A stretch of 64,000 bases of DNA from Nepenthes gracilis (Eukaryota > Streptophyta > Magnoliopsida > Caryophyllales > Nepenthaceae): positions 13,732,042-13,796,041 of the forward strand of contig BSYO01000010.1 of the NCBI GenBank assembly GCA_033239525.1. Reading direction: 5' to 3'. This document shows positions 10,859 to 21,425 of the stretch, piece by piece; within the stretch, counting starts at the first letter, position 1, and each line of letters begins with the position of its first letter. The notes under the pieces were generated by a model, which searched no databases, was not told where the DNA came from, and worked only from the letters and a program-made list of their open reading frames with translations. The translations under genes were made by a program, and so were the position numbers.

Positions 10859-11200
10859 ACCTTTTGACCCCTGGGGTCTGACCTCTGGGGCCGCTCGATT
10901 ACAGCCAAGTTTTTAGAGTTTTGACCTCTGGGTCCGACCTCTGGGGCCGCTCGGTCACAGCCGAGTTTTTAGAGTTTTGACCTTTGGAGTCCGACCTCTG
11001 GGGCCGCTGGGTCACAGCCGAATTTTTAAAGTTTTGACCTCTGGGGTCCGACCTATAGAGCCGCTCGGTCACAGCCGAGTTTTTGGAGTTTTGACCTCTG
11101 GGGTCCGACCTCTGAGACCGCTCGGTCATAGCCGAGTTTTTGGAGTTTTGACCTCTGGGGTCCGACCTCTGGGGCCGCTCGGTCACAACCGAGTTTTTCT
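10859..11200. repeat. Tandem array, about six 57-58-bp units
   Basis: Each unit contains GACCTCTGGGGTCCGACC, then GGGGCCGCTCGGTCACAG and CCGAGTTTTTAGAGTTTT with small changes. Within a unit the phrase GACCTCTGGGG is itself repeated. Short reading frames on both strands across the array arise from the repeat and are not genes. Arrays of this kind in the downstream part of Tat elements are a known source of plant satellites. Confidence 0.9.
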
Positions 11201-11444
11201 TGTGCTGTGAGTTGCTTCATTGTTGGTGAAGGAGCACAAGAACGCTTCATAATAGACATAAATAAGGGACATTTTATTGATGTACGCGTTTTTACATTTC
11301 GTGGCCTCCTGGGCCTTTTTAGGCCTTTTGGTTACATCAATCCGCGCGCTTGGGCCTTCATGCTCCTCCTTTACCGCTCCCATGGTTCTTCCGACAGCTA
11401 CGTTTGGGGCTGGCTTCGTCGGTATTGGTGCCCCCAGCGGGTGG

Positions 11445-12100
11445 TCAGGCGTGCTCCGCACCCATTACGGCCTTGCCCTTTGAGTGGCGCGACCGGGTAC
11501 GTTCTGCTGTTCCGAGGCCATGCCCAGGTCGTGGCAGGAAGCAGTCAATATAGCATTCCATTACCAGCTGCTCGATTTTTACCTGGAGCTTCCGGCAGTC
11601 CTCGGTATCATGGCCACAGCTGCAATGGTAATGGCAGTACTCCCACTGGTCGCCTCCCTCTGGATTCTTTAACGCCTTGGGCCATCTTAGGAACTCCTCG
11701 TCCCTGATTTGCCTCAGGATGTTGGTGAGGGAGTCGGTGAGAGCAAGTGGGCCCGAGGGTCTGTCTCCTCCAAGGACCATCCGTTCGGACTCTTCTTGCC
11801 TGGACGACCCTTGGATTTTCAGCTGGGCGCTTGCCTTTCTTTTTCCTTCCCCTGTCCTTGGGGGTAGGGGGTCTTCTCGTCCTCCCGACTGACTTGTTTC
11901 GTCGGCTTTGGGTCTGAAGACAGTCTTCTAGAGCCTTTTGAGCCCTTTCATCGTCGGAATTTGGCTAATGGACTTCTTTATCGTTGAGGTAGTCCCTCGG
12001 CTCGTCGGGAGCCCGCGTCTTATCGCCTCGGGAGTCTTTGCTTTGGGCGGGCTTTTCGGGCGCGTGCCTGACCGCTCGTCCACTTTCTCTCGGAGGGTAC
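11445..12100 (-). pseudogene. gag: Truncated Gypsy/Tat gag
   Basis: The clearest part is 11445-11780. The minus strand gives LRQIRDEEFLRWPKAL, then YCHYHCSCGHDTEDC and a 'KLQVKIEQLV' helix. This is the standard Tat gag region just before protease (compare HxxxGHxTEDC). Upstream to about 12100 are charged N-terminal-type sequences with stops. The capsid domain expected between them is missing. Gag would package element RNA in cytoplasmic particles. Downstream, instead of protease and RT, come spacer and tandem repeats. It is not functional as it stands. Confidence 0.7.
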
Positions 12101-12301
12101 GAGATGGCTCTTGGCTGTCCACCATCTCGTACTAGCTTGTGCACGCTTTAGTGCTGGGGCGCCACTCATCCCGCCACCCGATGGGAGAGGCACTGTCAAA
12201 GCGCTCTTCATTTCGAGTGGGCCATCTTGTCTTGTCTGCTCATCATCTTCAGGGCGTTGGTTGTTCTGTGAGGGGGGAAGCTTATGAGTCTTTTGTCAGC
12301 T

Positions 12302-12319
12302 TGCCACAAACGGCGCCAA
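12302..12319 (-). other. Primer binding site, tRNA-Asp type
   Basis: The minus strand reads TTGGCGCCGTTTGTGGCA directly after the 5' LTR (12320-13392). TGGCGCCGTT matches the 3' end of plant tRNA-Asp, the primer typical of Tat/Athila-type Gypsy elements. Confidence 0.75.
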
Positions 12320-13392
12320 TGTTGCGTTTTGGATCCGTGGTTTCCAAGTAACACGAATGTTTGAGATTTAGGGATGTAGAGAGAAAGAGATTAAGATCAA
12401 ATTTTTACATGGAAAGCCTTCCCATGAATGAGAAGGAAAAACCACGAGGCTCTGAGCTTTTAGAAATACTTCACTATCAAGATGGAAGTCTTTACAAAGT
12501 ACAAGTGTTAGGGTTAATCCCTTCCTTGTCTCTTGTCTTGTACTTCTTTCCTAGGGGGTTTTGCTCGCTGGGAGGTTTTATCACTCTCGTTGGAAAGCTT
12601 TGTCACTTTTTTTTGTTCCGTTCGCTGGAAAGTGGGGGATTAAGTGGCCGAGAGAAAGTGGGGCTTTTTCCCTTCTCTGGAGTAAGTTTTTGGGGAGAGA
12701 AAATCCGGTCCTTTGGAAAGGAACTTTGTCAGGTATTTATAGGAAAGATCATGCCGTTGGGGAGAAGACACGTGGCAGCCATTGAATGGCCGAGAAGCGG
12801 TGCAGTATCCCACTGGCCTCATTTAATGCTGCTGACGTGTGCAGGATGGCACACGGCTGGCGCCACTAGTAGGCCTAGGCGTGTCAGGCATGCGGGTTCT
12901 AGGCGTCAGTCTTGATTTGACCAGGCGTGCCCTGTTTAGATGGTGACTGGCAGTAGTTGTAGGTTTCCTTGGAAATCGGCGAAGTCGCTTAGTTGGCATC
13001 CTCGGCCGAACATAGGGTAGTCCTCATCCTTGGGTGGAGCTCATTGTGAGTTTGCGGACTCGTAAGAGGAGGCAGCTCTCGGAGGATCCTCTAGGGAATG
13101 CCCCGGAGTTTCTTCTTGACTTCTCAGATGGTTCTGAGACTCAGTAGGACTTCTAGGGTTCTTGGTCTTCTTCCTGTCCGTGTATTTGGATGTCGTTAGC
13201 GATGTCCTCGAGTTTCCTTATGAGCGGATGGGACCTCTTGGGCTTCTGCTGTGGTCTTGGTCTTTGGGCCATTGGCCTCTGCTTTGCGCCTCTCTGGTTG
13301 TCCAGCCTCTCTGGCTAATGGGCGCCTTTCTGGGCCTTCTGCGTGGGCCTTTTGGGCCATGCTTCTATGGGCCCTTATATTGGGGCCCAACA
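12320..13392 (-). repeat. 5' LTR of the pol-less Tat element
   Basis: 1073 bp, same length as the left LTR. A minus-strand TATA box (CCTATAAATACC) lies at 12732-12743. Reading frames here (12361-12915 and others) are shadows. Confidence 0.88.
12732..12743 (-). promoter_or_regulatory. TATA box in Tat LTR
   Basis: The minus strand reads CCTATAAATACC in the 5' LTR. The equivalent site in the 3' LTR (7400-7411) has one substitution that breaks TATAAATA. Confidence 0.6.
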
Positions 13393-13397
13393 CTAGC

Positions 13398-14130
13398 CAA
13401 CTAACATCGCTTGAAGAAGTGGTCAAGGACCTCACTAATGATATTCATGGCTTATTGACAATGTTGAAAGAAGAAAATTATGAGCTTTTTAATAATATAA
13501 GTTAACTAATGCACACTACCATGAACTACAATCGTGCCTTTGATAACGGCAAATTCAAACCTCTAAAACCCCAATAATGTGATGGCAAGTGAGATTTCAA
13601 TGACCTTGACAACTTCATTTTCACTAGGAATAGTACTTTCAGGCTACAAAGATGTATTTTGTTGAGCCAAGGTATCCATGGGAATAATATACCGGATTGG
13701 TGATACTTTATTGTGGTGATGCATCAAATATGAGGAGATTTGATTATTAAATTGTAGGAAGACCTAATTCAAAATATCTACAACTCAACGAGAGTATTTC
13801 AAAAATAAAATATTGAACTCACAAGTAATTTGAGCCTGTCACGAATGATGGTAGTATTTTTAGTAATGACAGAGTTAAGCCTTTGAAATTCCCAATCATA
13901 CAGTATTGTGTAAGATTCAGATGATGTCAACAACTTCATCGTTTATTTTAAACATTTTTTTGAGGCTGTAAAGATAGATTTTTGTTAGGCCAACATCTCC
14001 ATGGCAATTGTATGCCTAATCAGTGATATTCAATTGTAGTGACACACAAAATATGAGTATACTTGAACATCAAATCATGAAAGACATTAAAATAGAATTG
14101 ACGTCACAATTCTATTAAAAAAAATACAAA
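13398..14130 (+). pseudogene. Decayed Gypsy gag with an internal tandem duplication
   Basis: Continues the frame cut at 6987 by the Tat element: QLTSLEEVVKDLTNDIHG, then a stop at 13502. Beyond it, a block near 13556-13740 containing DFNDLDNFIF recalls the 'W-x-G-x-x-x-x-x-L-x-x-F' start of a Gypsy retrotransposon gag capsid. A second diverged copy of the same block lies at about 13874-14060. Both have many stops. The lineage of this gag is uncertain; the 6319 LTR with its iMet-type PBS may belong to it. Confidence 0.4.
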
Positions 14131-14480
14131 ATTCACAACACAAAGAATCGTAACAGACATTTTAAACTACTTTAAAAGATTAAATCATTTTATTTTGTTA
14201 TTATAATTCAGTCTTACTTTAGTTCTTTTGGTTGGACTAATTTTTTGTTATGTGCATGCCTTTTAACAACTCTAATATAGAATGTCAATTCACCTTTAGA
14301 CTATCATTTTTAATAGAATTTATTATATATAAAAAAAATAACTAGAATGGGGTTCACTTTGTTGTGCTTTGGACCGAAATGATTTAATGGAGTTCAAATC
14401 CTTGAAATGGCCCATAAAATTTAGAAAGCTCATGAAAGTGCTCTTGAAAGAACTATTAAGTTAAAGAAACTAAATTATAT
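14131..14480. other. AT-rich spacer
   Basis: No ORF or repeat recognised. It separates the Gypsy gag remnants from SIRE-like Copia remnants. The lineage boundary must lie in or near it. Confidence 0.4.
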
Positions 14481-15396
14481 ATTTTTGTGTATGATTATGA
14501 AATATTTTATAAGAACTCGTATGCACTCATTACCCAAATAATAACTCCTCTTGCAAATATTATTAATAGACTAATCACACTTGGAAAGCCACCATGCAAT
14601 AGAAAGTAAGAGAATAAAACTCTGAAAGCTCTACCCAAGAGGTAGGATACAAAATTGTTAGCCATCAACAAAGTAAAGAACATAAACAAGTTATTTACTA
14701 AGGAGTTCATTGAATACCTCATGACATCCTTAAAAGAAGAATATGACAATAAAAGTGATGACAATTGGGCCATGGTAATTAACAGATTCAAAAGATTTTT
14801 AAAAATAAAAATTAAAATTAAAAAACTTTTAAAATATTGTAAGTAATAGCAAAAAAAATGACATTTGTTTTGAATATAAGAAACCTGAACATTACAAATT
14901 AGATTATTACTTATTGAAATCTGTAATAGAAAAAAATTCTTTAAAAAGCAATTTAAAAAAGAATATTTTTAAGGTCAATTAAAAAGAATATCTCAACTTT
15001 TTTAGTGGATCAGATGAAGAAAAAATTAAGAACAAGATGCCTAGATATGCTTCATTGCAAGGTAAAATTAAGAAATTTTTATTTATGATGAGCTTTTTGA
15101 TTCTTTGATTGACTCGCAAGAACAATTTAGATTTCTTGGTACTATATGTAAAGTCCTTAAAAAGAGAACATTATGCTTAAAAGAAGAACTAGAAAACCTT
15201 AAAAATAAAAATGGTATATTGTATGCTAAAAAAATGCATTAGAAAAATAAAATGAAGATCTTAAGAGTAAACTTGCAATAATGCATACATGTGAAAAATA
15301 AACTAAGTGTTCTCTTCAACTTATTAATGGGATAACTATTAAAACACTTCTTAAATTATTACATGCGGATTTATTTGAACATACTAAAACTATAAG
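14480..15396 (+). pseudogene. SIRE-like Copia gag and start of integrase region
   Basis: At 14655-14846 one frame carries FIEYLMTSLKEEYDNKS and RFKRFLK, the layout of Copia gag before its zinc knuckle. At about 14860-14910 a degenerate knuckle reads CFEYKKPEHYKLDYYL, in which two of the CCHC cysteines have become tyrosine. A coiled-coil stretch follows (15050-15300), then LLHADLFEHTKTIS, matching the 'HxDLFGPxRT' start of the Copia integrase core. Several stops and frameshifts are present. A solo LTR interrupts it at 15397. Confidence 0.65.
15253..15303 (+). repeat. 51-bp exact direct repeat, source copy
   Basis: Identical over 51 bases to 16133-16183, at an offset of 880. This copy lies in its natural context, the coiled-coil part of the Copia pseudogene (EDLKSKLAIMHTCEK). 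Confidence 0.95.
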
Positions 15397-16331
15397 TGTT
15401 GCGTCCCGGGCCCACGGTTGTCGTACGGATCAGAGAACCTTCAAATTCCTTAGCCTGCGGCTGCTACAAAAGAAGGGTCCGGTCTCCGTCTCTGTGAACC
15501 TGGACCTGCACAACACAAACAACAAACAAGAGGTCAAGGGTCCGGCAGAATTTCTCCCACCGAGGCCGCTCCGACGCTCAAGTCAGCAAATTCCCGCAAT
15601 AAATGAAAATGGCGTACGCGGAGGGGGTGCGCGGAGGAATGCTGTGAAAGCGTAAGAAATGTTTGTGCGGTAGAGTGGAGAATGCAGTGAGGAGGTAGTG
15701 GAAGGCCTGGCTTCCTTGATGCACCGCAACGGGTGGCTGACTTTCCCGTGATCTTAGGAGATGCTGGGAAGGTGAGCGAGTTAGCTGTTGCCGACAGAAA
15801 TGAGGTGGTGCTCAGTTCCGACTTGTCTCTCTTCGTGTTATTGATTAGAGAAGGGGGGACCAGTTGAGTATGATTAGCCATTTGAATTCTTGATTCAAAA
15901 GGAGGCTGCTCATGAAGATCCTGAATGAGAGGTCTCTTTCTCTGTGGGGTTTGAGGGCTCTTATATGCCTCTCCCCGTTGGAATCTTGGGCGCCAAAATG
16001 CCGGTTGCTTGGGCCATCGTGCCGCTGGTCACTGTTGGGGACCGCCGGTCGCGCCGGTTGTCCATTTGTCGTGGCTGGCACGCTGCTGAGCGTTGTTGAC
16101 CACGCCCGATTTTTCCCTAAGCGGGGATTGGTTGAAGATCTTAAGAGTAAACTTGCAATAATGCATACATGTGAAAAATAAACGCATTTAATCTTGCTGA
16201 AGGTTTCGTTGTTTTCAACGTGGGTTCGCGCCTTAATCCCTTGGGATAACCATTTCTCGTGGGCTTCTCGATCCTTGTGGGCCGCGGCATTACAGCATGG
16301 GCATGTTTCATGGGCTGGATATACCCAAACA
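15397..16331 (-). mobile_element. Solo LTR, Tat-like, minus strand
   Basis: A GC-rich 935-bp block with ends TGTTGCGTCCC and CCCAAACA interrupts the Copia integrase. The coding trace TKTIS before it resumes after it as MIVNF (compare VIVDDYS). Read on the minus strand it ends GGGACGCAACA, like the Tat LTRs, and has a TATA box (GGCATATAAGAGCCC) at about 15959-15973. Flanking 5-mers ATAAG and ATAGC match only partly. It contains a foreign 51-bp segment (16133-16183). Confidence 0.7.
16133..16183 (+). repeat. 51-bp exact direct repeat, inserted copy
   Basis: Exact copy of 15253-15303, lying inside the solo LTR where it has no place. It is flanked by GC-rich LTR sequence on both sides. Confidence 0.95.
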
Positions 16332-16920
16332 ATAGCTTGGATGATAGTTAACTTTCTAGTGTAATTTTTAAAATTATTTTAAATATCATTTGGTATTCTT
16401 TGTTTTTCATAAAAGTGAATTTTTTGATTGGTTTGTCATATTTGTAAAAGCATTCAAAATGATAGAAGTGATAATATAATTAAAATTGGAAGCCATCATG
16501 GTAGTGATTTTAGAAATCATAACTTAGAGAATTTTGTTTGCAAATAATAAAATATTTCATACTTTTGGTGCACCTAAAACTCCACAATAAAAGGGTATAG
16601 TCAAAAGAGCAAATTGATTATTAAAAAAAAGGCTGGAACAAATTTTTAAGTAAAAATAATTTTACTTTATATTTTGAAAGAAAATTGTTAATATTGCACA
16701 TTTCTTACAAAATAAAATTTCTATAAGACTAATTTTTAAGAAATCACTTTTTAAAATTTGGTGTGACAAAAACCCATCATTTACAATTTTAATTCTTTTT
16801 CAAAATGTTTATAATGAATAACAAAGATAATTTAGAAAATTTTTGGTATAATAAAAGAAGTACTACTTTGGAAAAAACCATACACTTACATTTTAATGAA
16901 GAAAATGTTTTGTACAACTA
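16332..16920 (+). pseudogene. SIRE-like Copia integrase core, truncated
   Basis: Frames on the plus strand show KIGSHHGSDFRNHNLENF (compare IRSDHGxEFEN, holding the second catalytic Asp, here changed to His at 'SHH'), then a 'TPQQNGVVERKNR' equivalent near 16580-16610, and NKISIRLIFKKSLFKIW near 16710-16760 (compare NRxxIRPxLxKTPYELW). Many stops are present. No RT or RNase H follows; the element breaks off near 16920. Confidence 0.7.
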
Positions 16921-18020
16921 ATAAGTAAATAGTTAATTAATTAAAATACTACATATTAAAATTAATTCCAACAATAAGTTAAATTATAAAATACATTAAA
17001 TACGATTAGAAATTATAGGTGGAAATATGCTTAAATAGGAGCCTTGGTTCTTGGCCTCTCCAGCCATCACCTTGATTGCCTTGGCCTTCACATCAATAAT
17101 TGATATTTCCCTCTTTTCCTTCATCTTGGCTACTCATTATATCCATCTAGGAACACTTTTAGTTCATTATTTAACCCTTATCTTGTTATTTAACTACTAA
17201 TTAATTAGTATAGAGGTGAATTATTGTGGGATTATATTAGCAATCTGCCTATCCCCCTTCAAGCTCCATTATTGTTTTCTTTAACACTAACAATTAAGCC
17301 TTTCTTTTCTCCTATTTTGGGCTACACCCTACTTGTGTCTAAGGAGATTTTATATTGTTTGTTAACTTGTTAATTAAGTAGAAATTAAGTAGGACATTAA
17401 GAATGGTCCATATTCATCCTCCTAGCCGCCCCCACCTTAATGATTTCCCAACCCACCAATTCATTCCATTTCTACTCAGTTTAAGGTGTCCCACACTTTA
17501 AGAATGCTGTCATTTATAGGATGGGGAAAAAAAATCAAATTCTTTGATAATAAATTGCATTGATGAAAGAAATAATCTCTTTAATAAAATATAATAAAAT
17601 TATATGGAATGGTGACTTTAAATTATTTTAATAAATTATTAAATATATTTCTTGTATTGTAAAATAATTTTAACACAACATTCTTAGTGACAAAAATTAT
17701 TTGTAAAATAATTTTAGCAAGTTCTTTTCTATTAAAGCGAGCCATTAATGTTCAGCTAACCCAACCATTTAATTTTGTCGAGCAAAAGAAAAAAGTGAAA
17801 ATTTTCTCTGACTTACACAAGACTTCATGCGTCCACAGCCAAGAAATATGAAATCTCCTAGGGTTAAAATCGTTGTTTGACATGTAGTAGATACCAACGC
17901 GTTCTAATATGTGTCAGACATATTCTGATATTTGTCAATTTTTTTTTATTTTTTATTTTAATTAACTTAATTATCTCAACTTGATTGATTATGGTTAAGG
18001 TAAAAATTCTAACACGTCAG
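16921..18020. other. Unassigned AT-rich stretch
   Basis: No ORF of note. A stretch at 17030-17500 is less AT-rich and rich in short pyrimidine runs, like an LTR leader or old untranslated region. I could not find a partner for it in this window. Confidence 0.4.
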
Positions 18021-18048
18021 TTAAATCGATGGAGGATTGCGAGGGAAG

Positions 18049-18960
18049 TTTCCATGAGTTGAAAGACCACCGAATGACAGCCCTAACTTTGACGATTTTT
18101 TAAGGATACGAAGAATTTTAATTAGATTGCATAACGCACCAATTTTAATTATGTCCAACCGAGAACCAAGGTTTATCTCAAAGTTTAGGGAATGTTTATA
18201 TCAATAGTTAGGTATCAATTTAAAATTCAGCACAGCTTATTATCCTTAAACGAAGACCAATCTGAGTGAACGATTCAAATTCTAAAAGATATATTAAAAG
18301 CTTTGATCTTGAAAGTGAATGGCAACCAGGACGACTATTTGCCACCAGTCGAATTTGCATACAATAATAACTATCAGGCAAGTATTGATGTTACCTAATT
18401 CGAAACAATGTATATAAAAAAATTTATTCCCCAATTCATTGGAAAGAAATAAGAGATCAAAAACTTTGGGGACCAAAAGTTATGTTGGCAATAAAGTTAT
18501 GTTGATCCGAGAAGATTGTACTTAACTTTTAACATTGGGGATCACATATTTTTGAAGATATCTTTGTCAAAGGAAATTTCTTGATTACGGATTAAAGAAA
18601 AATTGAAACCAGAGTTTATTGAACTATTTGAGATTTTAAAAAAGATTAGTGAGATAGCATATAGGTTAACCCTACCCCCTAGTTCACGAGATGTTCGCAA
18701 TATCTTCCATGTGTCAATACTCCAAAAGTATTTTCATGACCCATCGCATATTATCGAATACAAATCATTGATAATAAATGAAAACGTGACGTATGTTGAG
18801 CAACAGATTTCAATTTTGAGAAAAAGAAATCAAGTTCTTCTGACAAAAGTAATTCTATTAGTAAAGGTCTTGTGGAGAAATCTCTTGTACGAATAGGCCA
18901 TGTGGGAAAGAGAAAACAAGATCTAGGAGAAGTACCTATATTTGTTTCTTCAATAAGATA
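18049..18960 (+). pseudogene. Tekay-type chromovirus pol remnant: RT edge, integrase, chromodomain
   Basis: 18049-18110 gives FHELKDHRMTALTLTI, the block at the RT/RNase H junction. The text then jumps at about 18120 to the integrase (APILIMSNREPRFISKF, compare 'VSIVSDRDPRFTSKFW'), so RNase H and the integrase N-terminus are deleted. The core continues with VEFAYNNNYQASID (about 18348-18390). From 18603 an open stretch holds AYRLTLPPSSRDVRNIFHVS, ILQKYFHDPSH and VLWRN, the integrase C-terminus and chromodomain that target such elements to heterochromatin. Stops and frameshifts are frequent. A purine tract (AAGAAAGGAGG, about 18990-19000) could be the PPT. Confidence 0.8.
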
Positions 18961-19382
18961 CATTAAATTTCGATGATAAAATTTTCATAAGAAAGGAGGT
19001 AAATATAAGGTACAATTTTAAATTATACTTTTGATTATGGTTAACTAAATTTAAAGAAGGATTTTTCTTGGTCAAAATAAAAGATTGGGTCAAATTTAAT
19101 TTTAATTGGATTACATTCGGTTATATAACACTTTATCGGCATCTAACATGTATACCTGTGTCTTCTAGGTAGAGAGATTGTTCTTGACGGATACTTGACC
19201 AAAGTTCGAGCACACTTCAGGTAGCATGCTCATGCCCGATGCAAGCATGAGAAATGTTCGAGTGCACTTTTGGCTAATTGGCAGAGTTTGATGGCTGTTT
19301 GAGGTGGTGCTCGTGTGCCATAATGTTTTGCCTCGACAGTCGTTACATGCCTAATGGACAAACATATATCTGACATTTTCGA
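18961..19382. other. Non-coding stretch downstream of Tekay pol
   Basis: Probably the start of this element's 3' LTR, given the purine tract near 18990-19000, but no TG start or partner LTR could be fixed. Four imperfect 'cgagcaca/cgagtgc' phrases lie at 19208-19310. Confidence 0.4.
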
Positions 19383-20659
19383 TCATTGTTCGCTATATTT
19401 TGAGAGAGAAGAAGAAAAAGTAGGTGAGAGAAAATGCTAGAAGATGACAACAGAAGTAAATCTAAGGAAGATTTTGATAAATTTAAAATCAAGATAAATG
19501 CATCCCAGGCCTCCTTTCTATTATTACTGATCTTCTCTATTCCAGTGAATAGTTATTATCTCAAATGTACATGCATGCTGCATCTTCACGCTTATGGTAT
19601 TTATTCATCACATGGATATATTGTACTTATTTTTTTTTACAATATCATATAAAATTCATGTCTTAACCTATGCAAATGTATTATTTAACTAGTTTTTTGC
19701 ACTATAGCTCATACATATTCTAAAATTTTGACTTGATAATCTAACATGCTTCATTTTCATATATAATGTCCAATATGTTCAAAATCCTTAAATTTATATT
19801 TTACATGTGTTAGAATTACTATGAATTGCCCCAATATGTTTCGTAATGGAAAAAATATTGTAACTATAAAATTTTATTGATTTTCTTCGGTAATTTTACT
19901 ATAGACAATCCACATATTGAAAAATTTTATAATATATCATTATATGTTTTAAAATAAGCATGTTTAAATTTTTAATAAAATTTAAATATTACAAACTCGA
20001 ATAAAACATGTCAATTAAATAATTAATTAAATTTTAAATATTATTTTTATAAATCTCAAACTTGTGTGTGACAAATTAAATACATAGGACTCGATAAATT
20101 AAAACCGTATAGGAGCACATCAAATAACTGTTCTGACAAAATATATGATCTGCTTTACAAATAGTCGTAAGAGGAACAACCAAATAATATAACAACTCAT
20201 CCACATATTATAAGAAATCCGATAATATCTGAATATATTGTTCCAAGGCCTAAATCTAGCCAATCCAATAACCAAAATATAACCCATATAGATCCAATAA
20301 TATCATAGTGGTATAATACTCACTGAATATACGATACTACATCAAATCTCATCCACACTCCTTCAATGCATCCAAGCCCTCAATTCTGAATGGATAAAAT
20401 AAAAAGCGTGAGTTTAAAACTCAATAAATATCATATAAATATATGATGATAATAATAATAATAATAATGTACCTAATAAATAAAAAGGACGGTCGGTAAA
20501 TAGATTTCAAAACCAATAATAAATTTAAATTAGACATACAAATATCTTATGAAATCTTCATTCAAAAACAAGACAAATAGGGAGGGGCAATTACAATCAG
20601 AACTCAACCATTTCTGTCGGTGGAAAGATAGTAGAGTCTCCCCGTTGGGAGAGGTGCAA

Positions 20660-20992
20660 CAGATATGACACCACACCACAGAGACGACGATTAATAATAG
20701 ATAGTAACAGATAAGGTATTGTCACAGAGATGACGATTGATAACAGATAGTCACAAATAGGCCTCACCACAAAAATGGCGGTAAATAACATATAGTAGCA
20801 GATAAGGTCTCACTACAGAGACGATGGTTAATGACAAATAACCACATATAGGACCTCATCACAGAGATGACAGTCAATAACAGATTGCTACAAATAAGAC
20901 CTCGTCATATAAATGACGGTTAATAATAAATAGCCACAGATAGAGCCTCGCCACAGAGATAGCGGTTAATAACAGCTAGCCACAAATAGGCA
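20660..20992. repeat. Tandem array, about seven 48-bp units
   Basis: Units follow the pattern CCTCACCACAGAGATGACG, then GTTAATAACAGATAGCCACA and ATAG. A matching array of about eight units lies at 47725-48090 in copy III. Confidence 0.85.
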
Positions 20993-21185
20993 ATCTAATC
21001 AGATGTCCAATCGACTCAGATGCCCCATCTGATCGAATGCCCAATCTGATCAAATGTCCAAGCAAATCAGATGCCTAATCGAATCGGATGTCCAAACAAA
21101 TCAAATGCCCAATCGGATCGAATATCCGAATAAATCAGATCCCAATCAGATTGTGATCTAAGACAAAATCGAATAGCCAGATAAT
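20993..21185. repeat. Short tandem array, about 20-bp units
   Basis: Variants of CAGATGCCCAATCGGATCG repeat about nine times. The matching array in copy III is 48091-48260. It directly adjoins the 48-bp array in both copies. Confidence 0.8.
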
Positions 21186-21425
21186 CAGATCACATGCGCA
21201 ACATATGAGAAATTAGATCGGTACCATAAACAGTTAACATAAAGTTTGGATCAAAACATACATTCAAAGTCAACTGTACGATGTATGCCAAATCCCTATC
21301 ATATAATAGACTAATATACGAGCATGTATATACTCTAGACACTCCCTAGAGTTTCATAAAATAATAAAACTCTCCAAGATCATAGAACTCAAACAAAACC
21401 CCCTAATCAATCAGTAGTTCAGACA

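Larger units (their letters stand above)
6988..13392 (-). mobile_element. Non-autonomous Gypsy/Tat element, 6.4 kb, no pol
   Basis: Both LTRs are 1073 bp (6988-8060 and 12320-13392), starting TGTTGCG and ending GCCCAACA. The flanking 5-mers are CCAGC (6983-6987) and CTAGC (13393-13397), a target-site duplication with one change. A tRNA-Asp-type PBS lies next to the right LTR and a G-rich PPT next to the left LTR, so transcription runs on the minus strand. Internal order in transcript sense is PBS, truncated gag (11445-12100), six tandem 57-bp repeats, an antisense ORF (8589-10597, plus strand), PPT. Protease, RT, RNase H and integrase are all missing, so it would need an autonomous relative. 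The LTRs differ visibly, so it is not recent. It is inserted in an older gag. Confidence 0.88.
19383..21425. repeat. Large repeat, copy I, first block
   Basis: Aligns along its length with 46427-48512 in copy III, at roughly 80% identity by eye with small indels. It is non-coding and includes two tandem arrays (20660-20992 and 20993-21185). Phrases such as GTTTAAAACTCAAT near 20415 are shared with other Tekay-like LTRs, so the block is probably an old minus-strand LTR. Confidence 0.75.

Noticed and set aside
10899..11259. Repetitive proteins such as TERPQRSDPRGQNSKNSAV
   Set aside because: Translation of the 57-bp tandem array. Open in several frames on both strands, so not evidence of coding.
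16921..18020. Possible host gene or promoter in the less AT-rich stretch 17030-17500
   Set aside because: No ORF longer than background, no recognisable protein similarity, no clear splice pattern.
20660..21185. Regular repeats that might be taken for a CRISPR array
   Set aside because: Units are tandem without unique spacers, diverged from one another, and lie in plant retroelement DNA.
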